A DNA stretch of 64,000 bases from contig NZ_CP109811.1 in the NCBI RefSeq assembly GCF_014856545.2, forward strand, positions 1,668,001 through 1,732,000. Direction: 5' to 3'. Under the pieces are notes generated by a model. It was not told the origin of the DNA, made no database searches, and saw nothing but the letters and a program-made list of their open reading frames with translations. Position 1 is the stretch's first letter; every line of letters begins with the position of its first letter. Shown piece after piece: positions 9,646 through 18,616 of this stretch. The stretch is from Mesobacillus jeotgali (lineage in GTDB: Bacteria; Bacillota; Bacilli; Bacillales; Cytobacillaceae). The position numbers and the translations under genes were made by a program.

Positions 9646-10788
9646 ATGTTGGAATTTGATACGAATTTAGATTCACTTGCTACTATAAAAGTTATCGGTG
9701 TTGGCGGCGGCGGAAATAATGCGGTTAACCGAATGATCGAACACGGTGTCCAAGGTGTGGAATTTATCGCGGTCAACACAGACGCACAAGCACTTAACCT
9801 TTCCAAAGCTGAAATCAGAATGCAAATCGGCGCAAAATTGACGCGCGGACTTGGTGCAGGAGCAAATCCAGAGGTAGGTAAAAAAGCTGCCGAGGAAAGC
9901 AAAGAACAAATTGAAGAAGTACTAAAGGGCGCAGACATGGTATTCGTCACAGCTGGTATGGGCGGAGGCACTGGAACTGGTGCAGCGCCAGTAATCGCAC
10001 AGATCGCTAAAGATCTTGGTGCGTTAACAGTGGGTGTTGTTACACGTCCGTTTACATTTGAAGGACGCAAGCGTGCTGGGCAGGCTGGCGGCGGAATCTC
10101 TTCTATGAAGGAAGCAGTAGATACACTGATCGTCATCCCTAACGACCGTTTGCTTGAGATTGTTGACAAGAGCACTCCGATGCTTGAAGCATTCCGTGAA
10201 GCGGATAATGTTCTGCGCCAGGGTGTCCAGGGTATTTCTGACCTAATTGCTACACCTGGTTTGATCAATCTTGACTTCGCTGACGTAAAAACGATCATGT
10301 CCAATAAAGGTTCAGCCTTGATGGGCATTGGGGTAGCATCAGGTGAAAACCGTGCTACCGAAGCAGCCAAAAAAGCTATTTCATCTCCATTGCTTGAAAC
10401 ATCACTTGATGGAGCTCAAGGTGTCCTGATGAATATCACTGGCGGCACGAATTTGAGCCTTTATGAAGTTCAGGAAGCTGCAGATATTGTTGCTTCTGCT
10501 TCAGATCAAGATGTAAACATGATCTTTGGTTCTGTTATCAATGAAAACTTAAAAGATGAAATTATTGTTACGGTGATTGCAACAGGCTTCAATGAGGAAG
10601 TCGTCCAACCAAAGCCGACAAGACCAGGTTTTGGCGGACAGCAAAAGCCAGGTATGGGAGCGATCAAGCGCGAACAGCCGAAACGTGAAGAAATCCAGCA
10701 GGAAGCACCAAGAAGCAACCAGTCGCCACAGGGTGAGGATGCCCTTGATATCCCAACATTCCTGCGCAACCGCAACAGAAGACGCTAA
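9646..10788 (+). CDS. ftsZ: Cell division protein FtsZ
   Basis: The tubulin-like GTPase that forms the Z ring. It shows the nucleotide-binding [13 protein letters not shown] near residue 20, the tubulin signature [13 protein letters not shown] near residue 104, and the catalytic T7 loop [11 protein letters not shown] near residue 205. A variable Gln/Pro-rich linker then leads to the conserved C-terminal peptide [13 protein letters not shown], which binds FtsA, SepF and ZapA-type partners. SepF is encoded 5 kb downstream. At 380 residues it has normal length. ATG 9646 is preceded by TTAGGAGGA. Confidence 0.98.
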   Translation: MLEFDTNLDSLATIKVIGVGGGGNNAVNRMIEHGVQGVEFIAVNTDAQALNLSKAEIRMQIGAKLTRGLGAGANPEVGKKAAEESKEQIEEVLKGADMVFVTAGMGGGTGTGAAPVIAQIAKDLGALTVGVVTRPFTFEGRKRAGQAGGGISSMKEAVDTLIVIPNDRLLEIVDKSTPMLEAFREADNVLRQGVQGISDLIATPGLINLDFADVKTIMSNKGSALMGIGVASGENRATEAAKKAISSPLLETSLDGAQGVLMNITGGTNLSLYEVQEAADIVASASDQDVNMIFGSVINENLKDEIIVTVIATGFNEEVVQPKPTRPGFGGQQKPGMGAIKREQPKREEIQQEAPRSNQSPQGEDALDIPTFLRNRNRRR

Positions 10789-10799
10789 TATTACTGCAG

Positions 10800-10831
10800 A
10801 AGGACATAGCCGAAACGGCTATGTCCTTTTT
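10800..10831 (+). terminator. Rho-independent terminator after ftsZ
   Basis: An 11-bp perfect stem, AGGACATAGCC with GGCTATGTCCT around a short loop, is followed by five Ts. It closes the ftsA-ftsZ unit. Confidence 0.93.
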
Positions 10832-11266
10832 AATGTTCCAAAACACCTGTCACACAAATTTCTTTAGGCAGTCCTAAAAAAATAGTGGTTTCCTATTAAA
10901 TCAAAGATTCTTTTTACACTCGTAAATAATAATCTGAAAATTGACAAAATCCGAAGGTAAAAGTGAAAATCTCTGTTGTTTTGTTGCCAGAATATGACAC
11001 ACTTCATAGGTCATTGACGATATACTTTTCCGTAACGGAATGATAGAGCAAAAGCAAACCGTTTAAAAAGTGCTTGCCATGTGGCTGCTTACATTGCCCG
11101 ACGCCAACTTGGTACAACAAAAATTTAATAGGGTTAGCCAGATTGAAAAAAACTTGTGTATGTTATCAAGTAGATGCTGGATTCTGGCTCTGCACATAAG
11201 GGCAAAAAAGGCGCTTGAGGATTTTGTACCTGTAAAGCGTATAGAGTTTATACACTTGGATTAGTG
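10832..11266. other. Gene-free spacer between ftsZ and spoIIGA
   Basis: About 435 bases without a supported gene, followed by a palindromic repeat. B. subtilis carries bpr (bacillopeptidase F) here; no trace of it is seen. The spoIIGA promoter must lie in or beyond this stretch. TTGACA-like strings occur near 10941 and 11015, but I cannot match a -10 and Spo0A boxes with confidence. A 64-codon frame at 11070-11264 is judged spurious. Confidence 0.45.
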
Positions 11267-11386
11267 TCTAGCTCCAGCGCCTAGCCCCTCGAGACGTTTC
11301 GGTCCGCCCAATGAAGTCAAAGAACGACTTCACTGGTCGGCCCTCCAACGCTTGTCGGGGCTGACCAAGGCGCTTGCGCTTTTCTT
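11267..11386 (+). repeat. Interspersed imperfect palindrome, family A, copy 1
   Basis: The element begins TCTAGCTCCAGCGCCTAGCC and ends GGCGCTTGCGCTTTTCTT. Its outer arms AGCGCCT and AGCCCC pair with GGGGCT and AGGCGCT, and a central GAAGTC-AAAGAAC-GACTTC hairpin is flanked by imperfect pairing. Nearly the same sequence recurs at 37041-37157 and in pieces at 38905-38976, all in the same orientation. It lies 13 bases before spoIIGA. Confidence 0.85.
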
Positions 11387-11399
11387 AGGGGGATGAGAG

Positions 11400-12338
11400 G
11401 TGAAGGTATATCTGGATGTCATCTGGGCTCTGAATCTATTATTTGATACATTCCTTCTTTACCTGACTGCGATCATCCTGAAAAGACAGGTTAAGCTTTG
11501 GAGATTAGGTTTGGGAGGGGCCATTGGTTCATTGCTCATTATATTAGCAATTACTCCTTTTCATGCTGCAGCGGGGCACCCAGCAGGGAAATTGTTTTTT
11601 TCGATCATGATGGTCCTGGCAGCCTTTGGATATAAAAGATTCCGTTTTTTCATAAAGGCGCTCATGACTTTTTATGTAACGACCTTTCTGCTAGGGGGCA
11701 CCTTGACAGGAGTACATTACTTTATCCAATTTGATATGAACCTGGCATCGAGTGTTGCTATGAATCATATTAAGGGATTTGGTGATCCAATCAGCTGGCT
11801 GTTTGTATTGCTCGGGTTTCCGCTTGCCTGGCATTTTTCGAGGCGGAATATTGAACAATTTGAAATGACCAAGATTCAGTATGATTCACTCGCAGAAGTT
11901 GACGTGAAGTTCATGGACTTGGATTTCAGCGTAAAAGGACTGATCGACAGCGGCAACCAGCTATATGACCCTATTTCTAAAATGCCAGTCATGATTTTAT
12001 CCATTGCAAATTGTTTGGATCGTATGCCAAGTGAACTCAAAAGGATTGCGGATGATCCTGATTGTGTTTTGTCAGGGGATGGGAATTTTTCTGCTCAGTT
12101 AGAAAATCGAATGAGAATCATTCCATGCAAGGTGGTCGGACAAGAGCATCAGTTAATTATTGCTTTTCATCCTGAAAGTATTAAGATCACCACAAACGAA
12201 GGTACTTATATTGCTGAAAAGGGTTTAATATCTTTTACTGCACAAGAATTATCGGCAGATGGCAGTTTCCAATGCATTATCCACCCTAAAATGCTGGCAG
12301 GAATGTCAAAGTCAGAGCGGGCGGAGAAGGTAAGTTAA
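11400..12338 (+). CDS. spoIIGA: Sporulation sigma-E processing protease SpoIIGA
   Basis: This membrane-embedded aspartic protease cleaves pro-sigma-E in the mother cell after a signal from SpoIIR in the forespore. The N-terminal half (to about residue 155) has five hydrophobic segments starting [18 protein letters not shown]. The cytoplasmic half carries the protease motif [12 protein letters not shown], whose Asp is catalytic. The 312 residues agree with the family (about 309). The GTG start at 11400 follows AGGGGGATGAGAG. Its substrate gene sigE lies 44 bases downstream, the conserved spoIIG operon arrangement. Confidence 0.95.
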   Translation: MKVYLDVIWALNLLFDTFLLYLTAIILKRQVKLWRLGLGGAIGSLLIILAITPFHAAAGHPAGKLFFSIMMVLAAFGYKRFRFFIKALMTFYVTTFLLGGTLTGVHYFIQFDMNLASSVAMNHIKGFGDPISWLFVLLGFPLAWHFSRRNIEQFEMTKIQYDSLAEVDVKFMDLDFSVKGLIDSGNQLYDPISKMPVMILSIANCLDRMPSELKRIADDPDCVLSGDGNFSAQLENRMRIIPCKVVGQEHQLIIAFHPESIKITTNEGTYIAEKGLISFTAQELSADGSFQCIIHPKMLAGMSKSERAEKVS

Positions 12339-12382
12339 TATTACTATACTCAGAAATACATAATTTAGAAGGAGGACAATCA

Positions 12383-13101
12383 ATGAAAAATTTGCGGCTT
12401 CGGTTATCCTATTACTGGTATAAATTATTAATTAAACTAGGCTTGAAAACAGATGAAATATATTATATCGGCGGTAGCGAAGCGTTGCCACCTCCTTTAA
12501 CGAAAGAAGAGGAAGAAGTGCTGTTGCATAAACTGCCAAAAGGGGATAAAGCAGCGCGGTCGATCCTGATTGAAAGGAATTTGAGACTCGTTGTTTACAT
12601 CGCACGTAAATTCGAAAACACAGGCATCAATATAGAAGACTTAATCAGTATTGGAACAATCGGTTTAATTAAAGCGGTCAATACCTTTAACCCAGAGAAA
12701 AAGATCAAGCTGGCGACCTATGCATCGAGATGTATTGAAAATGAAATCCTCATGTATCTGCGCAGGAATAATAAACTTCGGTCAGAAGTTTCCTTTGATG
12801 AGCCGCTGAATATTGATTGGGATGGAAATGAACTTCTGCTGTCTGATGTTCTTGGTACAGATGATGATATTATCACTAAAGATCTCGAATCCAATGTTGA
12901 TAAAAAATTGCTGGTTAAAGCGCTGCAGCAGCTTTCTGACCGTGAAAAGCAAATCATGGAATTGCGTTTCGGACTTGGGAGCGGTGAGGAGAAGACCCAA
13001 AAGGATGTCGCGGATATGCTGGGAATTTCACAGTCCTACATTTCACGTCTTGAAAAAAGAATCATAAACGTTTGCGTAAAGAATTCAATAAAATGGTATA
13101 G
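12383..13101 (+). CDS. sigE: RNA polymerase sigma-E precursor (3' end frameshifted)
   Basis: The mother-cell sigma factor for early sporulation. It has an N-terminal pro-sequence of about 27 residues ([16 protein letters not shown]) that SpoIIGA removes. Region 2 includes [22 protein letters not shown], and region 4 ends [14 protein letters not shown]. The open frame runs to 13204 with an unrelated tail. Restoring one A at 13066-13068 (ATAAACG to ATAAAACG) gives [13 protein letters not shown] and a TAG at 13099-13101. That makes 239 residues, exactly the length I recall for B. subtilis SigE. The start is ATG 12383 behind AGAAGGAGG. The indel is most likely a consensus error. Confidence 0.94.
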
Positions 13102-13205
13102 CAGAAAAATTTTCGCCAAAATATTTTTAACGTTGATAATCGTGATAAAACAACGGTTTACTGGACAATTCTTCCTGAAACCAGTCCAGGCTTCAGGTAA
13201 ATAGT

Positions 13206-13234
13206 GCATATTTTTCCTTCTTGCGGAGATACTG
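13206..13234 (+). promoter_or_regulatory. Candidate sigma-F/sigma-G type promoter of sigG
   Basis: GCATA at 13206-13210 fits the forespore -35 consensus (GYATA/GYWTA). GGAGATACTG at 13225-13234 fits the sigma-F -10 pattern GGnnAnAnTR, with a 14-nt spacer. It lies about 36 bases before the sigG start, where a sigma-F promoter is expected from B. subtilis. The match is by eye. Confidence 0.62.
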
Positions 13235-13269
13235 ATTTTTGACAGCAGCTCCTGTGAGGAGGGAAAAGA

Positions 13270-14049
13270 TTGACACGAAACAAAGTTGAAATTTGCGGTG
13301 TTGATACATCAAAGCTTCCCGTTCTAAAAAACGAGGAAATGAGAAAACTTTTCAGAGAAATGCAAAGCGGTGACATCACAGCAAGAGAGAAACTTGTGAA
13401 TGGGAACCTGAGGCTTGTTTTGAGTGTGATCCAGCGTTTTAACAACCGGGGCGAGTTTGTTGATGACCTGTTTCAGGTCGGATGTATAGGCCTTATGAAG
13501 TCCATTGATAATTTTGATCTCGGACAGAATGTTAAGTTTTCGACCTATGCTGTCCCTATGATCATCGGCGAAATCAGAAGGTATTTAAGAGATAATAATC
13601 CAATTAGAGTCTCCCGGTCATTAAGGGATATAGCCTATAAGGCCCTGCAAGTACGAGAAAAGCTGATGAGCGAAGCATCCAGGGAACCGACTGCAGAGGA
13701 AATTGCCAAGGTGCTTGAAGTGCCGCATGAAGAGATTGTATTCGCCCTTGATGCCATCCAGGATCCAGTCTCCTTGTTTGAACCAATCTATAATGATGGC
13801 GGAGATCCAATTTATGTAATGGACCAGCTAAGTGATGAACGGAACAAGGATACGAACTGGATAGAGGAAATTGCCTTGAAAGAAGGCATGAGGCGGTTGA
13901 ACGAAAGGGAAAAACTAATTTTAAGGAAGAGATTCTTCCAGGGTAAGACACAAATGGAGGTAGCCGATGAAATCGGCATCTCACAAGCCCAGGTATCCCG
14001 CCTTGAGAAAGCAGCCATTAAACAAATGAATAAAAATATACAAAGCTAA
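13270..14049 (+). CDS. sigG: Forespore RNA polymerase sigma-G factor
   Basis: Sigma-G directs late forespore transcription. The 259-residue protein has the N-terminal NKVEICGVDTSKLPVL stretch typical of SigG, where anti-sigma factors bind. Region 2 carries RFNNRGEFVDDLFQVGCIGLMKSIDNFD, region 3 contains EPTAEEIAKVL, and the region 4 helix-turn-helix is GISQAQVSRLEKA. The start is TTG 13270 behind TGAGGAGGG; no in-frame ATG fits. It follows sigE by about 170 bases with its own forespore-type promoter, and can also be reached by read-through from spoIIGA-sigE. Confidence 0.96.
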   Translation: MTRNKVEICGVDTSKLPVLKNEEMRKLFREMQSGDITAREKLVNGNLRLVLSVIQRFNNRGEFVDDLFQVGCIGLMKSIDNFDLGQNVKFSTYAVPMIIGEIRRYLRDNNPIRVSRSLRDIAYKALQVREKLMSEASREPTAEEIAKVLEVPHEEIVFALDAIQDPVSLFEPIYNDGGDPIYVMDQLSDERNKDTNWIEEIALKEGMRRLNEREKLILRKRFFQGKTQMEVADEIGISQAQVSRLEKAAIKQMNKNIQS

Positions 14050-14076
14050 GCTGCCTTTTGGGCAGCTTTTTCATTT
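14048..14076 (+). terminator. Rho-independent terminator after sigG
   Basis: AAGCTGCC pairs with GGCAGCTT around a short TTTT-G loop and is followed by a T tract. It overlaps the end of sigG. Confidence 0.88.
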
Positions 14077-14219
14077 GCATTAGGTATAAGGCTCTAATAA
14101 AAGAATGATAGGACATCCGATATAATCTGTAATGACTGAACTAATTCATACATCTGTATTACCTTCATATAATTTAAAAAGGGCTGACAAACGCCAAAGT
14201 GAAATCCGGAGGGATCTGT

Positions 14220-14492
14220 ATGGTTAAGGTGACAGAATTTCAAGTTAAGGATGTCGTGAATGTTTCGGATGGCAAAAGGCTTGGTAATATAGAGGACTTT
14301 GAAATCAATTTAAATACCGGTAAAATTGAAGCGGTTGTTATAGGGAGTTCCGGAAAAGTGCTTGGATTCTTCGGAAAGGAAGAAGAAGTTGTGATTCCCT
14401 GGAGAAATATCCTGAAAATAGGTGAGGATGTCATTTTAGTCCGGTATAAAGACAGCGGTGAATACCTGCAGCAAAATGACAGTGATGAGTAA
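14220..14492 (+). CDS. ylmC: PRC-barrel domain protein YlmC/YmxH family
   Basis: A 90-residue single PRC-barrel protein. It opens with VKVTEFQVKDVVNVSDGKRLGN and contains GKVLGFFGKEEEVVIPWRNI and IGEDVILVRY. In Bacillus the family is tied to sporulation and the ylm division cluster, but the molecular role is not established. ATG 14220 is used because GGAGGG lies 5-10 nt upstream; the frame itself stays open to GTG 14199, which would place the ribosome site inside the gene. sigG lies upstream behind a terminator, ylmD downstream. Confidence 0.88.
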   Translation: MVKVTEFQVKDVVNVSDGKRLGNIEDFEINLNTGKIEAVVIGSSGKVLGFFGKEEEVVIPWRNILKIGEDVILVRYKDSGEYLQQNDSDE

Positions 14493-14560
14493 GGTCGTAA
14501 TACTGTTGTATTGCGGCTTGTATGTGATAAACTAGACAAAAACGTGTGAGGTATTAGACA

Positions 14561-15391
14561 ATGGAGCCATTCATCTTAAAAAGTGAGGAATATTTTGTCG
14601 TAAAAGAGTGGATGGAACGTTATCCAGGACTTGAAGCGGGGTTCACGACAAAGAATGGCGGTGTGAGCAAGCAGGATGCTTTTACAGGTCTGAATTTCGG
14701 TTTTCATGTTGGAGACGAGCAGAATGCGGTTTGCGAAAATCGTCTCCTGGTGGCCGATAAGATCTCATTTCCTCTTTCCAGCTGGGTCGGTGCGGAACAA
14801 ACGCATGATATCCAGATTGCAAGGGTCGGACAATCGGATCAAGGAAGAGGCTCTGCAACTTATGATTCTTCTTTTTCAGGGACGGATGGCTTCATGACTG
14901 ATGAGAAGGGAGTCCTTCTTACACTTTGTTTTGCAGACTGTGTACCGCTTTATTTTATAGAACCAGAGACAAGGTTGATCGGAGTCGCTCACGCTGGGTG
15001 GAAAGGAACTGTTCATGGCATTGCAGCTGAAATGATCAGCAAATTTCAGCAAAATGGCGCAAAAACGGAAAAAATTTCTGCTATTATTGGCCCATCAATA
15101 TGCAAAAAATGTTATATTGTTGATGAGAGAGTCGTCAATTTAGTGAAAAATATACTAGATGGTGTCGATATATTACCATATAATCAAGTTAGTGAAGGCC
15201 AATATTCTCTCGATTTAAAGGAAGTGAACCGTCAGATACTGTTAAAAGCAGGCATGGAAGACGGGAATATACAGGTTACCGATTATTGCACAAGCTGCCA
15301 CAGTGAGCATTTTTATTCGCATAGACGGGATAACGGGAATGCTGGGCGAATGATGGCTTATATAGGCTGGAAGGAGGATAGCCATCCATAA
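14561..15391 (+). CDS. ylmD: Polyphenol oxidase / purine nucleoside phosphorylase-like protein YlmD (YfiH family)
   Basis: This is a multicopper-polyphenol-oxidase (laccase) domain protein of the YfiH/LACC1 family; several members have purine nucleoside phosphorylase or adenosine deaminase activity. The 276 residues include the metal-binding HDIQIA, ADCVPLYF, VAHAGWKGTVHGIA, IGPSICKKCYIV and the closing CTSCHSEHFYSHRRDNGNAGRM. The start is ATG 14561 with GAGG upstream. Its stop overlaps the ylmE start by one base. The cellular role in the ylm operon is not clear. Confidence 0.92.
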   Translation: MEPFILKSEEYFVVKEWMERYPGLEAGFTTKNGGVSKQDAFTGLNFGFHVGDEQNAVCENRLLVADKISFPLSSWVGAEQTHDIQIARVGQSDQGRGSATYDSSFSGTDGFMTDEKGVLLTLCFADCVPLYFIEPETRLIGVAHAGWKGTVHGIAAEMISKFQQNGAKTEKISAIIGPSICKKCYIVDERVVNLVKNILDGVDILPYNQVSEGQYSLDLKEVNRQILLKAGMEDGNIQVTDYCTSCHSEHFYSHRRDNGNAGRMMAYIGWKEDSHP

Positions 15392-16077
15392 TGAATGTCA
15401 GAGAAAATCTGGAGGTTATCCAGAGTCAAATAGCAGATGCCTGTAAAAAAGCCGGGCGCAATCCAGAAGAGGTCAAGATTATTGCAGTTACTAAGTATGT
15501 TTCACCAGAACGTGCCAAGGAGGCAATTAATGCAGGTGTCACCCATCTTGGCGAGAACCGGGATGAAGGACTGCTTCATAAAATTCGCCACTTAGAGGAC
15601 AAGCCTGTATGGCATTTTATCGGGACACTGCAAACGAGAAAAGTGAAAAACATAATTGAACATGTTACATATATTCATTCATTGGACAGGCTTTCGCTTG
15701 CGAAGGAAATCAACAAGCGGTCAGATTCAAAAGTGAGTTGCCTGATTCAGGTCAACGCATCCGGTGAAGAGAGCAAGCATGGGTTGAGGCCGGATGAAGT
15801 AATTGGTTTTGTACAAGACCTGAAGCAGTTTAATAATATTCAGATCAGCGGATTGATGACGATGGCTCCCTTCACTGAAGACCAGCAAGTGATCAGGGAT
15901 TGCTTCAGGACACTGAAGAGTCTCCAGGCTGAATTACAGTCGCTTCAACTGGAAAATGCACCATGTGATGAATTGTCAATGGGAATGTCAAATGATTTTC
16001 AAATAGCTGTTGAAGAAGGATCCACAATGGTGCGCATTGGCACTGCATTGGTAGGGAACGAATCGGAGGTGCAATAA
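15391..16077 (+). CDS. ylmE: PLP-homeostasis protein YlmE (YggS/PROSC family)
   Basis: A pyridoxal phosphate-binding TIM-barrel protein without known catalysis, of the YggS/PLPBP family that keeps PLP and amino acid pools balanced. Visible are the PLP lysine motif AVTKYVSPE near residue 32, [31 protein letters not shown] and the C-terminal [28 protein letters not shown]. It has 228 residues, the usual size. It is coupled to ylmD by a one-base overlap and is followed at once by sepF. Confidence 0.94.
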   Translation: MNVRENLEVIQSQIADACKKAGRNPEEVKIIAVTKYVSPERAKEAINAGVTHLGENRDEGLLHKIRHLEDKPVWHFIGTLQTRKVKNIIEHVTYIHSLDRLSLAKEINKRSDSKVSCLIQVNASGEESKHGLRPDEVIGFVQDLKQFNNIQISGLMTMAPFTEDQQVIRDCFRTLKSLQAELQSLQLENAPCDELSMGMSNDFQIAVEEGSTMVRIGTALVGNESEVQ

Positions 16078-16078
16078 T

Positions 16079-16519
16079 ATGAGCTTAAAATCAAAAATTA
16101 AGACATTTTTTTTCCTGGAAGATGAATATGACTATAATGATGAGGAAATGCTCGAGGAAGAAGCAGAGCCTTTTAAGCCCAATAAACAGCCTGTCCAGCA
16201 AAAGCAGAATGTGGTAAGCCTGCAAAGCGTGCAAAAATCTTCAAAGGTTATCCTCATGGAGCCGAGGATGTACGCTGAAGCCCAGGAGATCGCTGATCAC
16301 TTAAAAAATCGCAGGGCAGTCGTTGTGAACTTGCAGCGTATCGAACAGGATCAGGCAAGGCGCATTGTCGATTTCCTTAGCGGAACAGTTTATGCAATCA
16401 GCGGTGATATTCAGCGGATTGGCATGAATATATTCTTATGTACCCCGGATAATGTGGAAGTCACAGGAAATATTTCTGAGCTGATGCAGGAGCGGGATTA
16501 CCAAGAGTCGAGGTGGTAG
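16079..16519 (+). CDS. sepF: Cell division protein SepF
   Basis: SepF is a membrane-binding ring-former that tethers FtsZ and shapes the septum. The 146 residues begin with a short amphipathic helix ([16 protein letters not shown]) and an acidic, Gln-rich linker to about residue 50. The DUF552 core follows with [27 protein letters not shown] and [22 protein letters not shown]. The start is ATG 16079 with GGAGGTG inside the ylmE end. Its partner FtsZ is encoded about 5 kb upstream. Confidence 0.96.
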   Translation: MSLKSKIKTFFFLEDEYDYNDEEMLEEEAEPFKPNKQPVQQKQNVVSLQSVQKSSKVILMEPRMYAEAQEIADHLKNRRAVVVNLQRIEQDQARRIVDFLSGTVYAISGDIQRIGMNIFLCTPDNVEVTGNISELMQERDYQESRW

Positions 16520-16524
16520 ATTAA

Positions 16525-16785
16525 ATGGATATAGTAATAGGTATTATAGCTCAGTTAGTTAGTCTTTATCAGTGGGCCCTGATTATTTATATTTTCATGT
16601 CATGGTTCCCTAACGCGAGAGAAACGGCAATCGGACAATTTTTGGCGCGTATTTGCGAACCATTCCTGGAGCCTTTCCGCCGGATTGTTCCTTCAATTGG
16701 CATGATTGATATTTCGCCAATCGTCGCTTTCCTTGTATTGCGTTTTGCTGTCAGCGGCTTGTATCAGCTGGCTGCTTGGTTTTAA
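16525..16785 (+). CDS. ylmG: YggT-family membrane protein YlmG
   Basis: An 86-residue protein with two hydrophobic segments (residues about 5-25 and 62-84) and the YggT motifs [23 protein letters not shown] and [16 protein letters not shown]. The role is not settled; plant and cyanobacterial relatives affect organelle or nucleoid distribution, and the Bacillus gene always sits with division genes. ATG 16525 follows GAGGTGG at the sepF end. Confidence 0.92.
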   Translation: MDIVIGIIAQLVSLYQWALIIYIFMSWFPNARETAIGQFLARICEPFLEPFRRIVPSIGMIDISPIVAFLVLRFAVSGLYQLAAWF

Positions 16786-16802
16786 TAAGGAAATTCTTTC
16801 TT

Positions 16803-16832
16803 GCAGGGTCTGAATCAGGCCCTGCTTATTTT
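16803..16832 (+). terminator. Probable terminator between ylmG and ylmH
   Basis: GCAGGG pairs with CCCTGC and an inner CTG-CAG pairing extends the stem, followed by TTATTTT. It is weaker than the others, so some read-through into ylmH is likely. Confidence 0.6.
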
Positions 16833-16860
16833 CTATCAAGGTAATAAAAGGAGTACATAA

Positions 16861-17634
16861 ATGTCTATTTACCAGCATTTTCGTCCTGAGGAAAGGGAAT
16901 TTATCGATCAGGTCATTAACTGGAAAGAATATGTTGAGCAAAATTATGCTCCGAAATTAACTGATTTTTTGGATCCCAGAGAGCAGCAGATCCTTTCAAC
17001 GGTCATAGGCAAGCATCCTGATGTAAAATGGGAGCTTTTTGGCGGAGCTTCAGGTACAGAAAGGAAAAGGGCATTCCTATTTCCCGAGTATTTGGAAGCT
17101 AAAAAAGAAGATTTCCAGGTGAAGCTTTTCCGAATTGATTATGCAAAAAAGTTTGTGAATATCGAACACCGGCAAGTTTTGGGCAGCCTGATGTCCCTTG
17201 GCTTGAAGCGAGGGAAATTTGGAGATATCCTGATTGATGGAGATGACGTGCAGTTTTTTGCAGCTGAGGAAATCGCTGATTACATCCGGCTGCAATTAGA
17301 ATCGATTGGCAGGGCATCGATTGGCTTATCAGAACTTCCGCTTGAAAAGGCTGCAGCTATTGCTGAGGAATGGAATGAAATGAACACTACCGTTTCATCC
17401 TTACGCCTGGATACCGTCATGTCGGCTCTATTCAATCTCTCAAGGCAGAAATCCCAGCTGCTTATCCAGCATGGCCATGTAAAGGTTAATTGGACAGGCA
17501 TTGAAAATACAGCCTTTGAGTGCGGTGAAGGGGATGTCATATCCGCACGAGGATATGGGCGTGCGAAAATCATCACAATTGAAGGTAAAACAAAAAAAGA
17601 TAAATATCGAGTTATTGCCGGAAGAAAAAAATAA
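16861..17634 (+). CDS. ylmH: S4-domain RNA-binding protein YlmH (RqcP2-type)
   Basis: The 257-residue protein has an N-terminal RRM-like part (about 1-175) and a C-terminal S4 domain (about 181-240) starting RLDTVMSALFNLSRQKSQLLIQHGHVKVNW. B. subtilis YlmH binds stalled 50S subunits and acts in ribosome-associated quality control, a link of interest because rqcH is also in this window. The start is ATG 16861 behind AAAAGGAG. It lies just upstream of divIVA, the conserved order. Confidence 0.93.
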   Translation: MSIYQHFRPEEREFIDQVINWKEYVEQNYAPKLTDFLDPREQQILSTVIGKHPDVKWELFGGASGTERKRAFLFPEYLEAKKEDFQVKLFRIDYAKKFVNIEHRQVLGSLMSLGLKRGKFGDILIDGDDVQFFAAEEIADYIRLQLESIGRASIGLSELPLEKAAAIAEEWNEMNTTVSSLRLDTVMSALFNLSRQKSQLLIQHGHVKVNWTGIENTAFECGEGDVISARGYGRAKIITIEGKTKKDKYRVIAGRKK

Positions 17635-17724
17635 TTATATAGTTATAGAAGAAGGATTTTTAGTGTTTTTGTCGAATCATTGCTTTAAGTACATAAAGGA
17701 TTATAACTTATGGGAGGTGGCGTA

Positions 17725-18246
17725 ATGCCTTTAACGCCGTTAGATATACACAACAAAGAATTCAATAAGGGATTTCGCGGGTATGATGAAGATGAAGTGA
17801 ATGAGTTCCTTGATCAAGTTATCAAGGACTACGAACTAATAATCCGAGAGAAAAAAGAGATGGAAGAAAAACTGAATGAAATGAATTCAAGGCTTGGACA
17901 CTTTACCAACATCGAAGAAACATTGAATAAATCAATCGTGATCGCCCAGGAAGCGGGAGAAGAAGTTCGCCGCAATGCACAAAAAGAAGCAAAGCTGATC
18001 ATTAAGGAAGCGGAAAAGAACGCTGACAGAATCATCAATGAATCCTTATCAAAGGCACGTAAAATTGCTTTGGAAATCGAAGAGTTAAAAAAGCAGTCTA
18101 AAGTGTTCAGGACAAGATTTAAAATGCTGATCGAAGCGCAGCTTGATATGCTGAACACAGATGACTGGGATCACCTGCTCGAGTATGAACTGGATTCAAC
18201 AGAATTAAAGTCGACTGCGCGAGAAGAAGAAGATTCACTAGCTTGA
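17725..18246 (+). CDS. divIVA: Cell division / polarity protein DivIVA
   Basis: This coiled-coil protein senses negative membrane curvature at poles and septa and recruits MinJ or sporulation partners. The 173 residues start MPLTPLDIHNKEFNKGFRGYDEDEVNEFL, the membrane-binding crossed-loop domain with its exposed Phe. Long coiled coils (about 30-60 and 70-150) with many Lys/Glu heptads follow. ATG 17725 is set by GGGAGGTGG just upstream; an in-frame ATG at 17710 lies before the ribosome site and is rejected. The T-box leader of ileS follows. Confidence 0.96.
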   Translation: MPLTPLDIHNKEFNKGFRGYDEDEVNEFLDQVIKDYELIIREKKEMEEKLNEMNSRLGHFTNIEETLNKSIVIAQEAGEEVRRNAQKEAKLIIKEAEKNADRIINESLSKARKIALEIEELKKQSKVFRTRFKMLIEAQLDMLNTDDWDHLLEYELDSTELKSTAREEEDSLA

Positions 18247-18283
18247 CGCGGGGGCGTTAAATCGCATATAATTTCATAACAAA

Positions 18284-18558
18284 GTGCAATACATGACAGA
18301 AACGATGACAGGGACAGTATGGCGTTCCAGTTGCTTGCATTTCAGCGAAATGGGGAAGGTGGAAGCCCATTGCAAGCGGATAGCCAGAACATCACCCGAT
18401 AGTTCCGAGCTGAACATCCTTTTTAGGACCAGTAAGCACAGGCGTGACATTCGCGTTAAGAATGCTAAGAGGACAGTATGAGGAATACTTGTCTATTTAG
18501 GGTGGTACCGCGGGAAATAAACCTTCTCGTCCCTTTTCAGGGATGAGGAGGTTTTTTT
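18284..18558 (+). promoter_or_regulatory. T-box leader of ileS (tRNA-Ile sensing)
   Basis: The leader has the T-box sequence AGGGTGGTACCGCGG at 18499-18513. Just after it comes a terminator whose arms pair AACCTTCTCGTCCC with GGGATGAGGAGGTT, ending in a T7 run (18519-18557). Upstream is a stem I region with AGCGA...GGGAAGGTGGAAGCCC, the usual distal-loop pattern. The codon ATC at 18391-18393, followed by ACCC, is the best candidate specifier and fits isoleucine; a second ATC after GAAC at 18415-18417 is less well placed. Uncharged tRNA-Ile should favour the antiterminator and switch ileS on. Confidence 0.93.
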
Positions 18559-18616
18559 ATTTTTCAAAGGTCGTTTTCTTTCATGATTGCAACGGTAAAA
18601 ATAGGAGGATCAATTA

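Noticed and set aside
9612..10370. Minus-strand open frame of 252 codons inside ftsZ
   Set aside because: It mirrors the codon pattern of ftsZ, has low-complexity Ala/Ser/Pro composition, no family likeness and no ribosome site.
11070..11264. 64-codon plus-strand frame in the ftsZ-spoIIGA gap
   Set aside because: No ribosome site, no family, and it ends at the repeat; best read as chance.
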